Both the position numbers and the translations under genes were made by a program. Source: Rhodoferax sp. (GTDB taxonomy: Bacteria; Pseudomonadota; Gammaproteobacteria; Burkholderiales; Burkholderiaceae_C). From it: a stretch of 64,000 nt of DNA. The stretch lies in assembly GCA_024236015.1 (NCBI GenBank), contig JACKLK010000001.1:434001-498000 (forward strand), read 5' to 3'. Within the stretch, counting starts at the first letter, position 1, and each line of letters starts with the position of its first letter. The notes under the pieces were generated by a model. The model had not been told where the DNA came from, did no database searches, and worked only from the letters and a program-made list of their open reading frames with translations. Below are positions 17,404 to 25,712 of the stretch, one piece after another.

Positions 17404-18420
17404 ATGAAAGTCTATTACGACAAGGATTGTGATCTGAGCCTGATCAAGGGCAAGACCGTGGCCATCATCGGTTACGGCAGCCAGGGCCATGCCCATGCGC
17501 AGAATCTGAACGACAGCGGCGTCAAGGTCATCGTCGGCCTGCGCAAGGGCGGCGCCTCCTGGCCCAAGGTCGAGAAGGCCGGCCTGAAGGTGGCCGAGGT
17601 CGCCGAGGCGGTCAAGGCCGCCGACGTGGTCATGATCCTGCTGCCCGACGAGCAGATCGGCACCGTGTACAAGACCGAGGTCGAGCCGAACATCAAGTCC
17701 GGCGCTTCGCTGGTGTTCGCGCACGGCTTCAACGTGCACTACGGCCTGGTCACGCCGCGCGCGGACCTCGATGTCTGGATGGTCGCGCCCAAGGCGCCCG
17801 GCCACACGGTGCGCGGCACCTACACCCAGGGCGGCGGCGTGCCGCACCTGATCGCGATCGCGCAGGACAAGTCCGGCCGCACGCGTGAACTGGCGCTGAG
17901 CTACGCAATGGCCAACGGTGGCGGCAAGGCCGGCATCATCGAGACCAATTTCCGTGAAGAGACCGAGACCGACCTGTTTGGCGAACAAGCCGTCCTGTGC
18001 GGCGGTACGGTCGAGCTGATCAAGGCCGGTTTCGAGACCCTGGTCGAGGCCGGCTACGCGCCCGAGATGGCGTATTTCGAATGCCTGCACGAACTCAAGC
18101 TGATCGTCGACATGATCTATGAAGGCGGCATCGCCAACATGAACTACTCGATCTCGAACAACGCCGAATACGGCGAATACGTGACCGGTCCGCGCATCAT
18201 CACCGACGAGACCAAGCAGGTGATGAAGCAGGTGCTCAAGGACATCCAGTCGGGTGAATACGCCAAGAGCTTCATCCTGGAGAACGCGGCCGGCGCGCCG
18301 ACGCTGCTCAGCCGCCGCCGCCTGATGGCCGAGCACCAGATCGAGACCGTGGGCGAGAAGCTGCGCGCCATGATGCCCTGGATCAAGAAGAACAAGCTGG
18401 TCGACCAGACCCGCAACTGA
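17404..18420 (+). CDS. ilvC: Ketol-acid reductoisomerase (class I, NADP+)
   Basis: IlvC performs the Mg-dependent alkyl shift and NADPH reduction of acetolactate or acetohydroxybutyrate. The 338-residue length is the short class I form. The Rossmann motif is GYGSQGHAHAQNLNDSG; Arg and Ser of the NADP loop (LRKGGASWPK) follow. The metal-binding residues lie in FREETETDLFGEQAVLCGG and ECLHELKLIVDMIYEGG. A TAGGAGAA ribosome-binding site precedes the ATG at 17404. The gene ends the ilvB-ilvN-ilvC run. Confidence 0.97.
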   Translation: MKVYYDKDCDLSLIKGKTVAIIGYGSQGHAHAQNLNDSGVKVIVGLRKGGASWPKVEKAGLKVAEVAEAVKAADVVMILLPDEQIGTVYKTEVEPNIKSGASLVFAHGFNVHYGLVTPRADLDVWMVAPKAPGHTVRGTYTQGGGVPHLIAIAQDKSGRTRELALSYAMANGGGKAGIIETNFREETETDLFGEQAVLCGGTVELIKAGFETLVEAGYAPEMAYFECLHELKLIVDMIYEGGIANMNYSISNNAEYGEYVTGPRIITDETKQVMKQVLKDIQSGEYAKSFILENAAGAPTLLSRRRLMAEHQIETVGEKLRAMMPWIKKNKLVDQTRN

Positions 18421-18439
18421 TCGGCAGATACCGATCCGC

Positions 18440-18466
18440 ACAAAGGCCACTTCGGTGGCCTTTGTC
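18440..18466 (+). terminator. Hairpin terminator after ilvC
   Basis: A 10-bp stem (18441-18450 with 18455-18464) closed by a UUCG tetraloop lies 20 bases after the ilvC stop. The downstream U run is short (TTTG), so termination may be partial and could allow read-through to pssA. Confidence 0.7.
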
Positions 18467-18558
18467 GCTGGAGGACCGGCAGGGCCCGTGGCGCACGGCG
18501 GCCCGCGTGTCATACACTGGCCGCTCGCTGGCGCTTGGAACGCATTGGAGAACACACT

Positions 18559-19371
18559 ATGCCTGATGGCGCAGATTCCGAATTGGTGGAACTCGAGACC
18601 GTCGTCGTGCCCCGGCGTCGCAAGGGCTTGTACATCCTGCCCAACATGGTGACGCTCGCGGCCTTGTTCGCGGGTTTCTATTCCATCGTCATGGCCATGA
18701 ACGGCCGCTTCGACATGGCGGCGATCGGCGTTTTCTGCGCCATGGTGCTCGACAGCCTGGACGGCCGCGTCGCGCGCATGACGAACACGCAAAGCGCATT
18801 CGGCGAACAGATGGATTCCCTGTCCGACATGGTCTCGTTCGGTGCGGCGCCCGCGCTCATCGCCTATGAATGGGCGTTGCGCGGCCTGGGCCGCTGGGGC
18901 TGGATCGCGGCCTTCGTGTATTGCGCCTGCGCCGCACTGCGCCTGGCCCGCTTCAACGTCAACACCGGTGTCGTCGACAAGCGCTTCTTCCAGGGCCTGC
19001 CTTCGCCGGCGGCGGCGGCCTTGATTGCCGGCTTCATCCTGGTGATGGCAGAACTCGGCGTCAAGGGGCCGCAGGTCGCATGGCCGATGTTCGCGCTGGC
19101 CTTGTGTGCCGGGCTGACCATGGTCACCAATGTTCCGTTCTACAGCTTCAAGGACTTCAGTGCCCGCAGAAGCGTGCCGTTCCCGGTCATCGTGCTGGTG
19201 GCGCTGGCCATCGGGGCGATCAGCATCGATCCGGCCAAGGCCTTGCTCGGCCTGTTCGGCGTCTATGGCATCAGCGGCTATGTGGTCTACCTGTGGCGGC
19301 GCTACAAGGGCCAGCCGACCAGTGTCATCAGCACCTCGACCGACGATCCGGACGAACGCGGCCTGCATTGA
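18559..19371 (+). CDS. pssA: CDP-diacylglycerol--serine O-phosphatidyltransferase
   Basis: PssA makes phosphatidylserine from CDP-diacylglycerol and serine, the precursor of phosphatidylethanolamine. The 270-residue product is the integral membrane type II enzyme. The CDP-alcohol phosphotransferase motif is seen as DGRVARMTNTQSAFGEQMDS followed by LSD, with the metal-binding aspartates intact, and there are about seven to eight hydrophobic segments. I start at the ATG at 18559, 8 bases after a TTGGAG ribosome-binding site, rather than at the earlier ATG at 18535. The decarboxylase gene psd, often adjacent, is absent here. Confidence 0.93.
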   Translation: MPDGADSELVELETVVVPRRRKGLYILPNMVTLAALFAGFYSIVMAMNGRFDMAAIGVFCAMVLDSLDGRVARMTNTQSAFGEQMDSLSDMVSFGAAPALIAYEWALRGLGRWGWIAAFVYCACAALRLARFNVNTGVVDKRFFQGLPSPAAAALIAGFILVMAELGVKGPQVAWPMFALALCAGLTMVTNVPFYSFKDFSARRSVPFPVIVLVALAIGAISIDPAKALLGLFGVYGISGYVVYLWRRYKGQPTSVISTSTDDPDERGLH

Positions 19372-19396
19372 AATGCCAGCCGCCGCCGACTTGTGC

Positions 19397-19402
19397 TACA
19401 TT
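19397..19402 (+). promoter_or_regulatory. Possible extended -10 of the leu leader promoter
   Basis: TGCTACATT reads as an extended -10 (TGn + TACATT), with its hexamer ending 6 bases before the leader-peptide ATG. If used, the transcript would start at or next to that ATG, making the leader peptide leaderless; no Shine-Dalgarno sequence precedes it. No good -35 is visible. Confidence 0.35.
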
Positions 19403-19408
19403 GCAGCC

Positions 19409-19465
19409 ATGAATCGAATCGTGCTAGCGCTACTACTGGGAACCCGATACGGGCGACGACGGTAA
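19409..19465 (+). CDS. leuL: leu operon leader peptide
   Basis: An 18-residue open frame reading MNRIVLALLLGTRYGRRR lies between pssA and leuA. Four of its Leu codons fall within five positions (CTA GCG CTA CTA CTG), three of them CTA, which is rare in this GC-rich genome. A Rho-independent terminator follows 17 bases after the stop. This is the standard layout for transcription attenuation: when charged tRNA-Leu is scarce the ribosome stalls on the CTA codons and termination is prevented. The mechanism is inferred; codon content and the terminator are seen directly. It is too short for most gene finders. Confidence 0.85.
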   Translation: MNRIVLALLLGTRYGRRR

Positions 19466-19481
19466 CCTGCGCTTATCGATC

Positions 19482-19517
19482 AAACGGCTCGTATGCACCA
19501 GCAACGAGCCGTTTTTT
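19482..19517 (+). terminator. Attenuator terminator upstream of leuA
   Basis: A perfect 9-bp stem (19483-19491 with 19505-19513), a 13-base loop and a six-U tail (19512-19517), placed between the leu leader peptide and leuA. An alternative antiterminator pairing was not resolved by eye. Confidence 0.88.
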
Positions 19518-19559
19518 CATGTTCAGACGTTGCTGGTTTCGATCACTGAAGGAACCACG

Positions 19560-21311
19560 ATGTTGAATCAACCCAGCACCAAATACCGGGCCTTTGCCCC
19601 GGTCCGCCTCGCCAACCGTACCTGGCCCGATGCCGTCCTGACGCGCGCGCCGCTGTGGTGCAGCGTCGACCTGCGCGACGGCAACCAGGCGCTGATCGAG
19701 CCGATGGACATCGAGCGCAAGCTGCGCATGTTCCAGGCGCTGGTGCGGATCGGATTCACCGAGATCGAGGTCGGTTTTCCGTCCGCGTCGCAGGTGGAGT
19801 TCGACTTCGTGCGCAAGCTCATCGACGAAGACCTGATCCCCGACAACGTCACGATCCAGGTGCTGACCCAGGCACGCGCGCACCTGATCGAGCGGACGTT
19901 CGAGTCACTTGTCGGGGCCCCGCGTGCCATCGTGCACGTGTACAACGCGACCTCGCCGGTGATGCGGCGCGTGGCCCTGGGCATGGACGAGGACGAGATC
20001 GTGCAACTCGCGGTCGAGCATGCACGGCTGATCCGGGACCTGGCCGCGCGCCAGCCGGCCACGCACTGGACGTTCGAGTATTCGCCCGAGCATTTTTCCG
20101 GTACCGAACTGCCATTCGCGCTGCGTGTCGTCGACGCGGTGACCGAGGTCTGGCAGCCGACGCCCCAGCACAAGTGCATCGTCAACCTGCCCTCGACGGT
20201 GGAGTATTCGACCCCCAACGTGTTCGCCGACATGATGGAATGGATGCACACCCACCTCGCGCGGCGCGACAGCATCGTGTTGTCGGTCCATCCGCACAAC
20301 GACCGGGGCACCGGCACCGCGGCTGGCGAACTGGCGCTGATGGCCGGTGCCGACCGCATCGAAGGTTGCCTGTTCGGCAACGGCGAGCGCACCGGCAACG
20401 TGGACCTGGTCAACATCGCGCTCAATCTCTACACCCAGGGTGTGTCGCCCGGACTGGACTTCTCCGACATCGACGAGATCCGGCGCGTCGTCGAATACTG
20501 CAACCAGCTGCCCGTGCACCCGCGCCATCCCTACGTCGGCGACCTGGTCTACACCTCGTTCTCGGGCTCGCACCAGGACGCTATCAAGAAGGCCTTGGCC
20601 GCACGCCGGGACGCCGCTGCGGGAGAGGGCGAGCCGACCTGGGACATTCCGTACCTGCCGATCGATCCGCAGGACCTCGGACGCAGCTACGAAGCCGTGA
20701 TTCGTGTCAACAGCCAGTCGGGCAAGGGCGGCATCGCCTACCTGCTGGAAGCACATCACGGCGTCGAACTTCCGCGCCGGTTGCAGATCGAGTTCAGCCA
20801 GGTGGTGCAGCAGGTGATGGACGCTGATGGCAAGGAGCTGACCGCCCACGACATCTGGCAGGTGTTCGAACGCGAATATGGCCTGGATGCACAGACGATC
20901 GCCAGCCATCATGTCGCGGAGGACACGGACGCGGCCGAGCACGAACGGGTGTCGATCCGCGCTCAGCTGCAACTGGCAGGGCAGACCCTGGACGTGCAGG
21001 GGCGGGGCAATGGCCCGATCGAAGCCTTCGTCAAGGGCATCAGCCAGGTCACGGGGCGCGCGGCCCGGGTGCTCGACTACCATGAGCATGCCCTGGGTTC
21101 GGGCGCCGACGCACGCGCCATCGCCTACCTGGAGTTGCGCGTCGACGAGCGGCAGACGCTGTTCGGCGTCGGCATCGACGCCAACATCGTGGCGGCGTCG
21201 CTCAAGGCCGTCGCCAGCGCACTGACCCGTGCCAGAATCACCGACCCGACGCAGGTATCGGCCACGGCGTCGCCTGCGGGCGAATCCATGGCGGCTGCCG
21301 CGAGCGCCTGA
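19560..21311 (+). CDS. leuA: 2-isopropylmalate synthase, type 2
   Basis: LeuA condenses acetyl-CoA with 2-ketoisovalerate, the first committed step of leucine synthesis. This 583-residue protein is the longer type 2 form shared with actinobacteria and fungi. It has the HMGL-like TIM barrel with the DLRDGNQAL catalytic motif, the HNDRGTGTAAGELALMAGADRIEG metal-binding block written here in part, NGERTGNVDLVNIALNLYTQG, and a C-terminal regulatory LeuA dimer domain. GAAGGA precedes the ATG at 19560; an upstream in-frame ATG at 19530 lies too close to the terminator. It is controlled by the leader-peptide attenuator. A second, type 1 LeuA follows. Confidence 0.94.
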   Translation: MLNQPSTKYRAFAPVRLANRTWPDAVLTRAPLWCSVDLRDGNQALIEPMDIERKLRMFQALVRIGFTEIEVGFPSASQVEFDFVRKLIDEDLIPDNVTIQVLTQARAHLIERTFESLVGAPRAIVHVYNATSPVMRRVALGMDEDEIVQLAVEHARLIRDLAARQPATHWTFEYSPEHFSGTELPFALRVVDAVTEVWQPTPQHKCIVNLPSTVEYSTPNVFADMMEWMHTHLARRDSIVLSVHPHNDRGTGTAAGELALMAGADRIEGCLFGNGERTGNVDLVNIALNLYTQGVSPGLDFSDIDEIRRVVEYCNQLPVHPRHPYVGDLVYTSFSGSHQDAIKKALAARRDAAAGEGEPTWDIPYLPIDPQDLGRSYEAVIRVNSQSGKGGIAYLLEAHHGVELPRRLQIEFSQVVQQVMDADGKELTAHDIWQVFEREYGLDAQTIASHHVAEDTDAAEHERVSIRAQLQLAGQTLDVQGRGNGPIEAFVKGISQVTGRAARVLDYHEHALGSGADARAIAYLELRVDERQTLFGVGIDANIVAASLKAVASALTRARITDPTQVSATASPAGESMAAAASA

Positions 21312-21359
21312 CAAGAGCCAAGAGCCGTATCCTTACAGTCGAACATCCAGGAGATAGCC

Positions 21360-22910
21360 ATGACCGACAAGCTGATCATTTTCGATACCACCTTGCGCGA
21401 CGGCGAGCAGTCGCCCGGCGCGTCCATGACCCGTGACGAGAAGCTGCGCATTGCACGCCAGCTCGAGCGGCTGCGCGTCGACGTGATCGAAGCCGGCTTC
21501 GCCGCCAGCTCCAACGGCGACTTCGAAGCCGTGCAGGCCATTGCCAATGCGATCAAGGACTCCACCGTGTGTTCGCTGTCGCGCGCCAATGACCGCGACA
21601 TCAGCCGCGCCGCGGAGGCACTCAAGGGGGCCAGCAGCGCGCGCATCCACACCTTCATCGCGACCTCGCCGCTGCACATGGAGAAGAAGCTGCGCATGAC
21701 ACCCGACCAGGTGTTCGAGCAGGCCCGCCAGTCGGTACGGTTTGCCCGCAACCTGGTCGGTGACGTCGAGTTCAGCCCGGAGGATGGTTACCGCAGCGAC
21801 CTCGACTTCCTGTGCCGGGTGCTCGAGGCCACGATCGACGAGGGCGCCACGACCATCAACGTGCCGGACACCGTCGGGTATGCGATCCCGGAGTTGTACG
21901 GCAACTTCATCAAGCTGCTGCGCGAACGCATTCCCAACAGCGACAAGGCGATCTGGTCGGTGCATTGCCACAACGACCTGGGCATGGCGGTGGCCAACTC
22001 GCTGGCCGGCGTCAAGCTCGGTGGCGCGCGGCAGGTCGAATGCACCATCAACGGCCTGGGTGAACGCGCCGGCAATTGCTCGCTCGAAGAGATCGTGATG
22101 GCCGTGAAGACCCGCAAGGACTATTTCGGCCTGGAGATGAACATCGATGCGCAGCACATCCTGGCGGCCAGCCGCATGGTCAGCCAGACCACGGGTTTCG
22201 TCGTGCAGCCGAACAAGGCCGTGGTGGGGGCGAATGCGTTCGCCCATGCTTCGGGCATCCACCAGGACGGCGTGCTCAAGGCGCGCGACACCTACGAGAT
22301 CATGCGTGCCGAAGACGTGGGCTGGACGGCCAACAAGATCGTGCTGGGCAAGCTCAGCGGGCGCAATGCGTTCAAGCAGCGCCTGGTCGAGCTCGGCGTG
22401 CAGATGGACAGCGAGGCCGACATCAATACCGCCTTCGCCCGCTTCAAGGAACTGGCCGACCGCAAGGCCGATATCTTCGACGAGGACATCCTGGCCCTGG
22501 CCAGCGACGACAGCGTCACGCACGAGAACGAGCATTATGGTTTCGTGTCCCTGTCGCAACACAGCGAGACGGGCGAGCGCCCCCATGCCAGCGTGGTGTT
22601 CACGGTCGACGGCAAGGAGGTCAGCGCCACGTCGGACGGCAACGGCCCGGTGGACGCGTCGCTCAAGGCCATCGAGTCGCATGTGAACAGCGGCGCCGAG
22701 ATGGTGTTGTATTCGGTCAACGCCATCAGCGGGTCGACCGAAAGCCAGGGCGAAGTCACGGTGCGGCTGCAAAACAGCGGCAGGGTGGTCAACGGCGTCG
22801 GCGCCGATCCGGACATCATCGTCGCGTCCGCCAAGGCTTATCTGAGTGCCCTCAACAAGTTACATAGCAAAGCTGAACGAGTGCCTGCACAAGGGTGGAT
22901 CAACCCCTGA
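21360..22910 (+). CDS. leuA: 2-isopropylmalate synthase, type 1
   Basis: A second, full-length 2-isopropylmalate synthase of the common bacterial type 1 family, 516 residues. The N-terminal catalytic barrel has FDTTLRDGEQSPGASM, VHCHNDLGMAVAN with the metal-binding HxH/HND residues, and INGLGERAGNCSLEE; the C-terminal leucine-binding domain (about 390 onward) includes the GNGPVDASLKAI motif. An AGGAGAT ribosome-binding site precedes the ATG. It lies 48 bases after the type 2 gene, so both probably share a transcript. The two proteins belong to distinct branches, so this is not a recent duplication. Confidence 0.94.
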   Translation: MTDKLIIFDTTLRDGEQSPGASMTRDEKLRIARQLERLRVDVIEAGFAASSNGDFEAVQAIANAIKDSTVCSLSRANDRDISRAAEALKGASSARIHTFIATSPLHMEKKLRMTPDQVFEQARQSVRFARNLVGDVEFSPEDGYRSDLDFLCRVLEATIDEGATTINVPDTVGYAIPELYGNFIKLLRERIPNSDKAIWSVHCHNDLGMAVANSLAGVKLGGARQVECTINGLGERAGNCSLEEIVMAVKTRKDYFGLEMNIDAQHILAASRMVSQTTGFVVQPNKAVVGANAFAHASGIHQDGVLKARDTYEIMRAEDVGWTANKIVLGKLSGRNAFKQRLVELGVQMDSEADINTAFARFKELADRKADIFDEDILALASDDSVTHENEHYGFVSLSQHSETGERPHASVVFTVDGKEVSATSDGNGPVDASLKAIESHVNSGAEMVLYSVNAISGSTESQGEVTVRLQNSGRVVNGVGADPDIIVASAKAYLSALNKLHSKAERVPAQGWINP

Positions 22911-22933
22911 TTTGCCAAGAAACATGAAATAAG

Positions 22934-22965
22934 TGGCGCAAGTGGTTGATCTTGCGCCATTTTTC
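22934..22965 (+). terminator. Rho-independent terminator after leuA
   Basis: A 9-bp stem (22934-22942 with 22951-22959), an 8-base loop and a five-U tail, 23 bases after the stop of the type 1 leuA. Confidence 0.88.
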
Positions 22966-22975
22966 TGTTTACACT
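22946..22975 (+). promoter_or_regulatory. Likely sigma-70 promoter of pbpG
   Basis: TTGATC (22946-22951) and TACACT (22970-22975) are spaced by 18 bases, 62 bases before the pbpG ATG. The -35 lies in the loop and 3' arm of the preceding terminator hairpin, so the two signals overlap. Confidence 0.5.
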
Positions 22976-23037
22976 AGTTTCCCCGCGTTCCGTTGCGGGT
23001 GGTAACAGTTGTGGCGCTGACGAATCCGAGGTGAAAG

Positions 23038-24105
23038 ATGAATCCAGTTGTACGTTTCCTCGTGTTGTGCGGCTTTCTCCTGGCGCTGCTGGCACCCGCT
23101 GCCCAGGCTGGAACCAGCAAGACGGCCGTGTCCAAGTCGGCCAAGAAGACACAGGTTGTCAAAGCGTCCGCCCGCAAGCCGCAGGTTGCCAAGGCATCGT
23201 CCCGCAAGCCGCAACTGGCCAAGCGCAGCACCAGCAAGCGCGCGATTTCCGTGGCGGCCAAGCGCAAGCAGGTCGCGGTCGCGCGTCCCGTCGTCCCCGC
23301 CAAGCTGTCGTATGGCGTGGCTGCCGGCTTGCAGAACACCGACGACCCGCTCGACCTCAAGTCCAGCGTGGCCTATGTGATCGACCAGGACACCAGCGAG
23401 GTACTGCTGCGCAAGAATGACGATGCCGTGTTGCCCATTGCCTCGTTGACCAAGCTGATGACGGCGCTCATCGTCAAGGAACTGAAGCTGCCGATGGACG
23501 AGATGATCGTCATCACGCAGGACGACGTGGACACCGAGAAACACAGTCGTTCGCGTCTGCGCGTGGGCACCGAACTGAGCCGCGCTGAACTGCTGCACCT
23601 GGCGCTGATGTCGAGCGAGAACCGCGCCGCACACGCGCTGGGCCGCAGCGCGCCGGGCGGTATGTCGACCTTTGTTGCCCAGATGAACAACAAGGCCCGC
23701 GAACTCGGGATGAAGGACACCCGCTTCGTCGAGCCGACCGGCCTGTCCAGCAAGAACCAGTCCAGCGCACAGGACCTGGCCAAGCTGGTCAATACGGCCT
23801 ACGCGGATGCCACCGTGCGCGAATACTCGACCTGGCCGAAATACGAGGTTGCCGTCGGTGATCGCACGCTGCAATACAACAACACCAATCGGCTGGTGAA
23901 CAACCCGCGCTGGGAAATCGGCCTGCAGAAAACCGGCTACATCTCCGAGGCCGGTCGCTGCCTGGTCATGCAGACCACGATTGCCGGTCGCAACCTGATC
24001 ATGGTGTTCCTGGATTCCGCCGGCAAGCTCAGCCGCCTCGGAGACGCGGAGCGGGTTCGCAAGTGGGTGGAGTCGGTGGCAACGGCGCGTACCGCGATGC
24101 GCTGA
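23038..24105 (+). CDS. pbpG: D-alanyl-D-alanine endopeptidase (PBP7 family)
   Basis: A periplasmic low-molecular-weight penicillin-binding protein that cleaves DD-crosslinks in peptidoglycan. The 355-residue precursor has a signal peptide (about 1-24, ending AAQAG), a Lys/Ala/Ser-rich linker (about 25-90) with short repeats such as KPQVAKASSRKPQLAK, and the transpeptidase fold. The active-site motifs are SLTK (Ser136, Lys139), SEN (193-195) and KTG (298-300). The highly basic linker may bind nucleic acid or anionic cell wall polymers; that is conjecture. An AGGTGAA ribosome-binding site precedes the ATG. Confidence 0.93.
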   Translation: MNPVVRFLVLCGFLLALLAPAAQAGTSKTAVSKSAKKTQVVKASARKPQVAKASSRKPQLAKRSTSKRAISVAAKRKQVAVARPVVPAKLSYGVAAGLQNTDDPLDLKSSVAYVIDQDTSEVLLRKNDDAVLPIASLTKLMTALIVKELKLPMDEMIVITQDDVDTEKHSRSRLRVGTELSRAELLHLALMSSENRAAHALGRSAPGGMSTFVAQMNNKARELGMKDTRFVEPTGLSSKNQSSAQDLAKLVNTAYADATVREYSTWPKYEVAVGDRTLQYNNTNRLVNNPRWEIGLQKTGYISEAGRCLVMQTTIAGRNLIMVFLDSAGKLSRLGDAERVRKWVESVATARTAMR

Positions 24106-24138
24106 AGCGCAATCGTCAGCGGGTTGCCATCGCGTGCG

Positions 24139-24939
24139 TCAACCGTGGTGGTGTCCCAGGGCGTCGGGCAGGTAACCCAGCGTGCGTGAGATCTCCTGCG
24201 CCGTGTCCTGCAGCGGCGCCAGCCAGCTTTCTTCCAGTCGACTGGCAGGCGCCGAGATCGACAGGCCGGCGATGAGCTTGCCCTGGTCGTCGTAGATGCC
24301 GGCGGCCATGCAACGCACGCCGAGTTCCAGTTCCTCGTTGTCCTGCGCGTAGTTGAGCTGACGGACCTTGGCCAGTTCGCGCTCGAGGGCCGGCAACTGG
24401 GTGATGCTGTTGCGGGTCTGTCCATGCAGGCCCGTGCGGCCGGCATAGGCACGGATGCGCTGGGCATCGTCGGCGGCCAGGAACAACTTGCCGACCGAGG
24501 TCAGGTGCAGCGGCGCCCGGCCGCCGATGGCGCGCACCACCTGCATGCCGGAGCGTTCGCTGAACGCACGTTCGACATAGACGATCTCGTCGCCCTGGCG
24601 CATGCTCAGGTTCACCGGTTGCTGGATACGCTTGTGCAATTCACGCATCGGACCCATGGCCGCGTCGCGCACGTTGAGCCGGTCCTTGACCAGATTGCCC
24701 AGCTCGAGCAGCCGCATGCCCAGCCGATAACTGCCGGGCTGGGGGCGTTCCACGTACCGTCCGATCGCCAGGTCATTCAGGATCCGGTGGGCGGTCGACG
24801 GGTGCAGGCCGGTCTTCTCGCTGATGTCCTTCAGCGAGATGGCATCGTCGCGCGATGCCAGCACGTCCATCAACGCGAACATGCGCTCAATGACCTGTAC
24901 CGTCGGCGTGGCGCCCGGCTGTGTATCGTCCTTCTTCAT
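24139..24939 (-). CDS. IclR family transcriptional regulator
   Basis: A 266-residue IclR-type regulator: an N-terminal winged helix-turn-helix (about 14-75, with SLKDISEKTGLHPSTAHRILNDL as the recognition region) and a C-terminal effector-binding GAF-like domain (about 90-255), containing GRAPLHLTSVGKLFLA and the SISAPASRL motif. The effector is unknown. Its ATG overlaps the bpt stop as ATGA, making it the third gene of the aat-bpt operon. That would tie its expression to the N-degron transferases. Confidence 0.92.
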   Translation of the reverse strand: MKKDDTQPGATPTVQVIERMFALMDVLASRDDAISLKDISEKTGLHPSTAHRILNDLAIGRYVERPQPGSYRLGMRLLELGNLVKDRLNVRDAAMGPMRELHKRIQQPVNLSMRQGDEIVYVERAFSERSGMQVVRAIGGRAPLHLTSVGKLFLAADDAQRIRAYAGRTGLHGQTRNSITQLPALERELAKVRQLNYAQDNEELELGVRCMAAGIYDDQGKLIAGLSISAPASRLEESWLAPLQDTAQEISRTLGYLPDALGHHHG

Positions 24940-25712
24940 GCGGCGTGTCGTCGTGCGTTCGTCGAGCCTTGCACGGCCTGCGGGGCCTGCCAGGCGCCGT
25001 TGACCCGGACCTGCAGCGGACGAAACCGCGCCTTGTAGTTCATCTTGGCGCTTTCGGCGATCCAGTAGCCCAGGTACAGATGTGGCAGCTTCAGCGTGCG
25101 CGCCTGCGCGATCTGCCACAACACGCAATAGGTGCCGTAACTCGTGCCGGGTTCGGGTTCGTAGAAGGTGTAGACCGCGGAGATGCCGTCCTCGAGCACA
25201 TCGACGATGGAAACGATCTTCAGGGCGCCGGGCCGCCCGTCTTCGCCGGGCTCCCGGAACTCGACCAGGCGCGAGTTGACGCGGCTTTGCAGCAGGAACT
25301 GCGTGTATTGCTCGATGCTGTCCTGGTCCATCCCGCCGCCGGCATGACGGCCGTTCTGGTAACGCAGATACAACTGGTAGTGCTCGGGGGCGAAACACAG
25401 CTTGATCACCCGGACCTGCAGGTTCGCATGCTGGCGCCAGGCGCGCCGCTGGCTGCGGTCGGCCTGGAACGGCCCAACCAGCACGCGCAGCGGGGTGCAG
25501 GCATCGCAGCCGTCGCAATACGGCCGGTAGGTGAACATGCCGCTGCGCCGGAAACCCTGGCTGACCAGTTCCGAGTAGGTGGCGTTGTTGATCAGGTGGC
25601 TCGGCGTGGCCACCTGGGAGCGTGCCTGCCTGCCTTCCAGGTAGCTGCACGGATACGGCGCCGTTGCATAGAACTGCAGCGTCTGGAGCGGTAAATCCTT
25701 GAGGTGCGTCAC
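24936..25712 (-). CDS. bpt: Aspartate/glutamate leucyltransferase (bacterial ATE-like)
   Basis: Bpt adds leucine from Leu-tRNA to N-terminal Asp or Glu, creating a ClpS/ClpAP N-degron. The 258-residue protein has the ATE N-terminal domain with the conserved cysteines (PYPCSYLEGRQARSQ and YRPYCDGCDACTPLRV) and the C-terminal GNAT-like domain (VYTFYEPEPGTSYGTYCVLWQI, LGYWI, MNYKARFRPL). Length and motifs match bacterial Bpt. Its ATG overlaps the aat stop, and its stop overlaps iclR. Confidence 0.95.
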   Translation of the reverse strand: MTHLKDLPLQTLQFYATAPYPCSYLEGRQARSQVATPSHLINNATYSELVSQGFRRSGMFTYRPYCDGCDACTPLRVLVGPFQADRSQRRAWRQHANLQVRVIKLCFAPEHYQLYLRYQNGRHAGGGMDQDSIEQYTQFLLQSRVNSRLVEFREPGEDGRPGALKIVSIVDVLEDGISAVYTFYEPEPGTSYGTYCVLWQIAQARTLKLPHLYLGYWIAESAKMNYKARFRPLQVRVNGAWQAPQAVQGSTNARRHAA

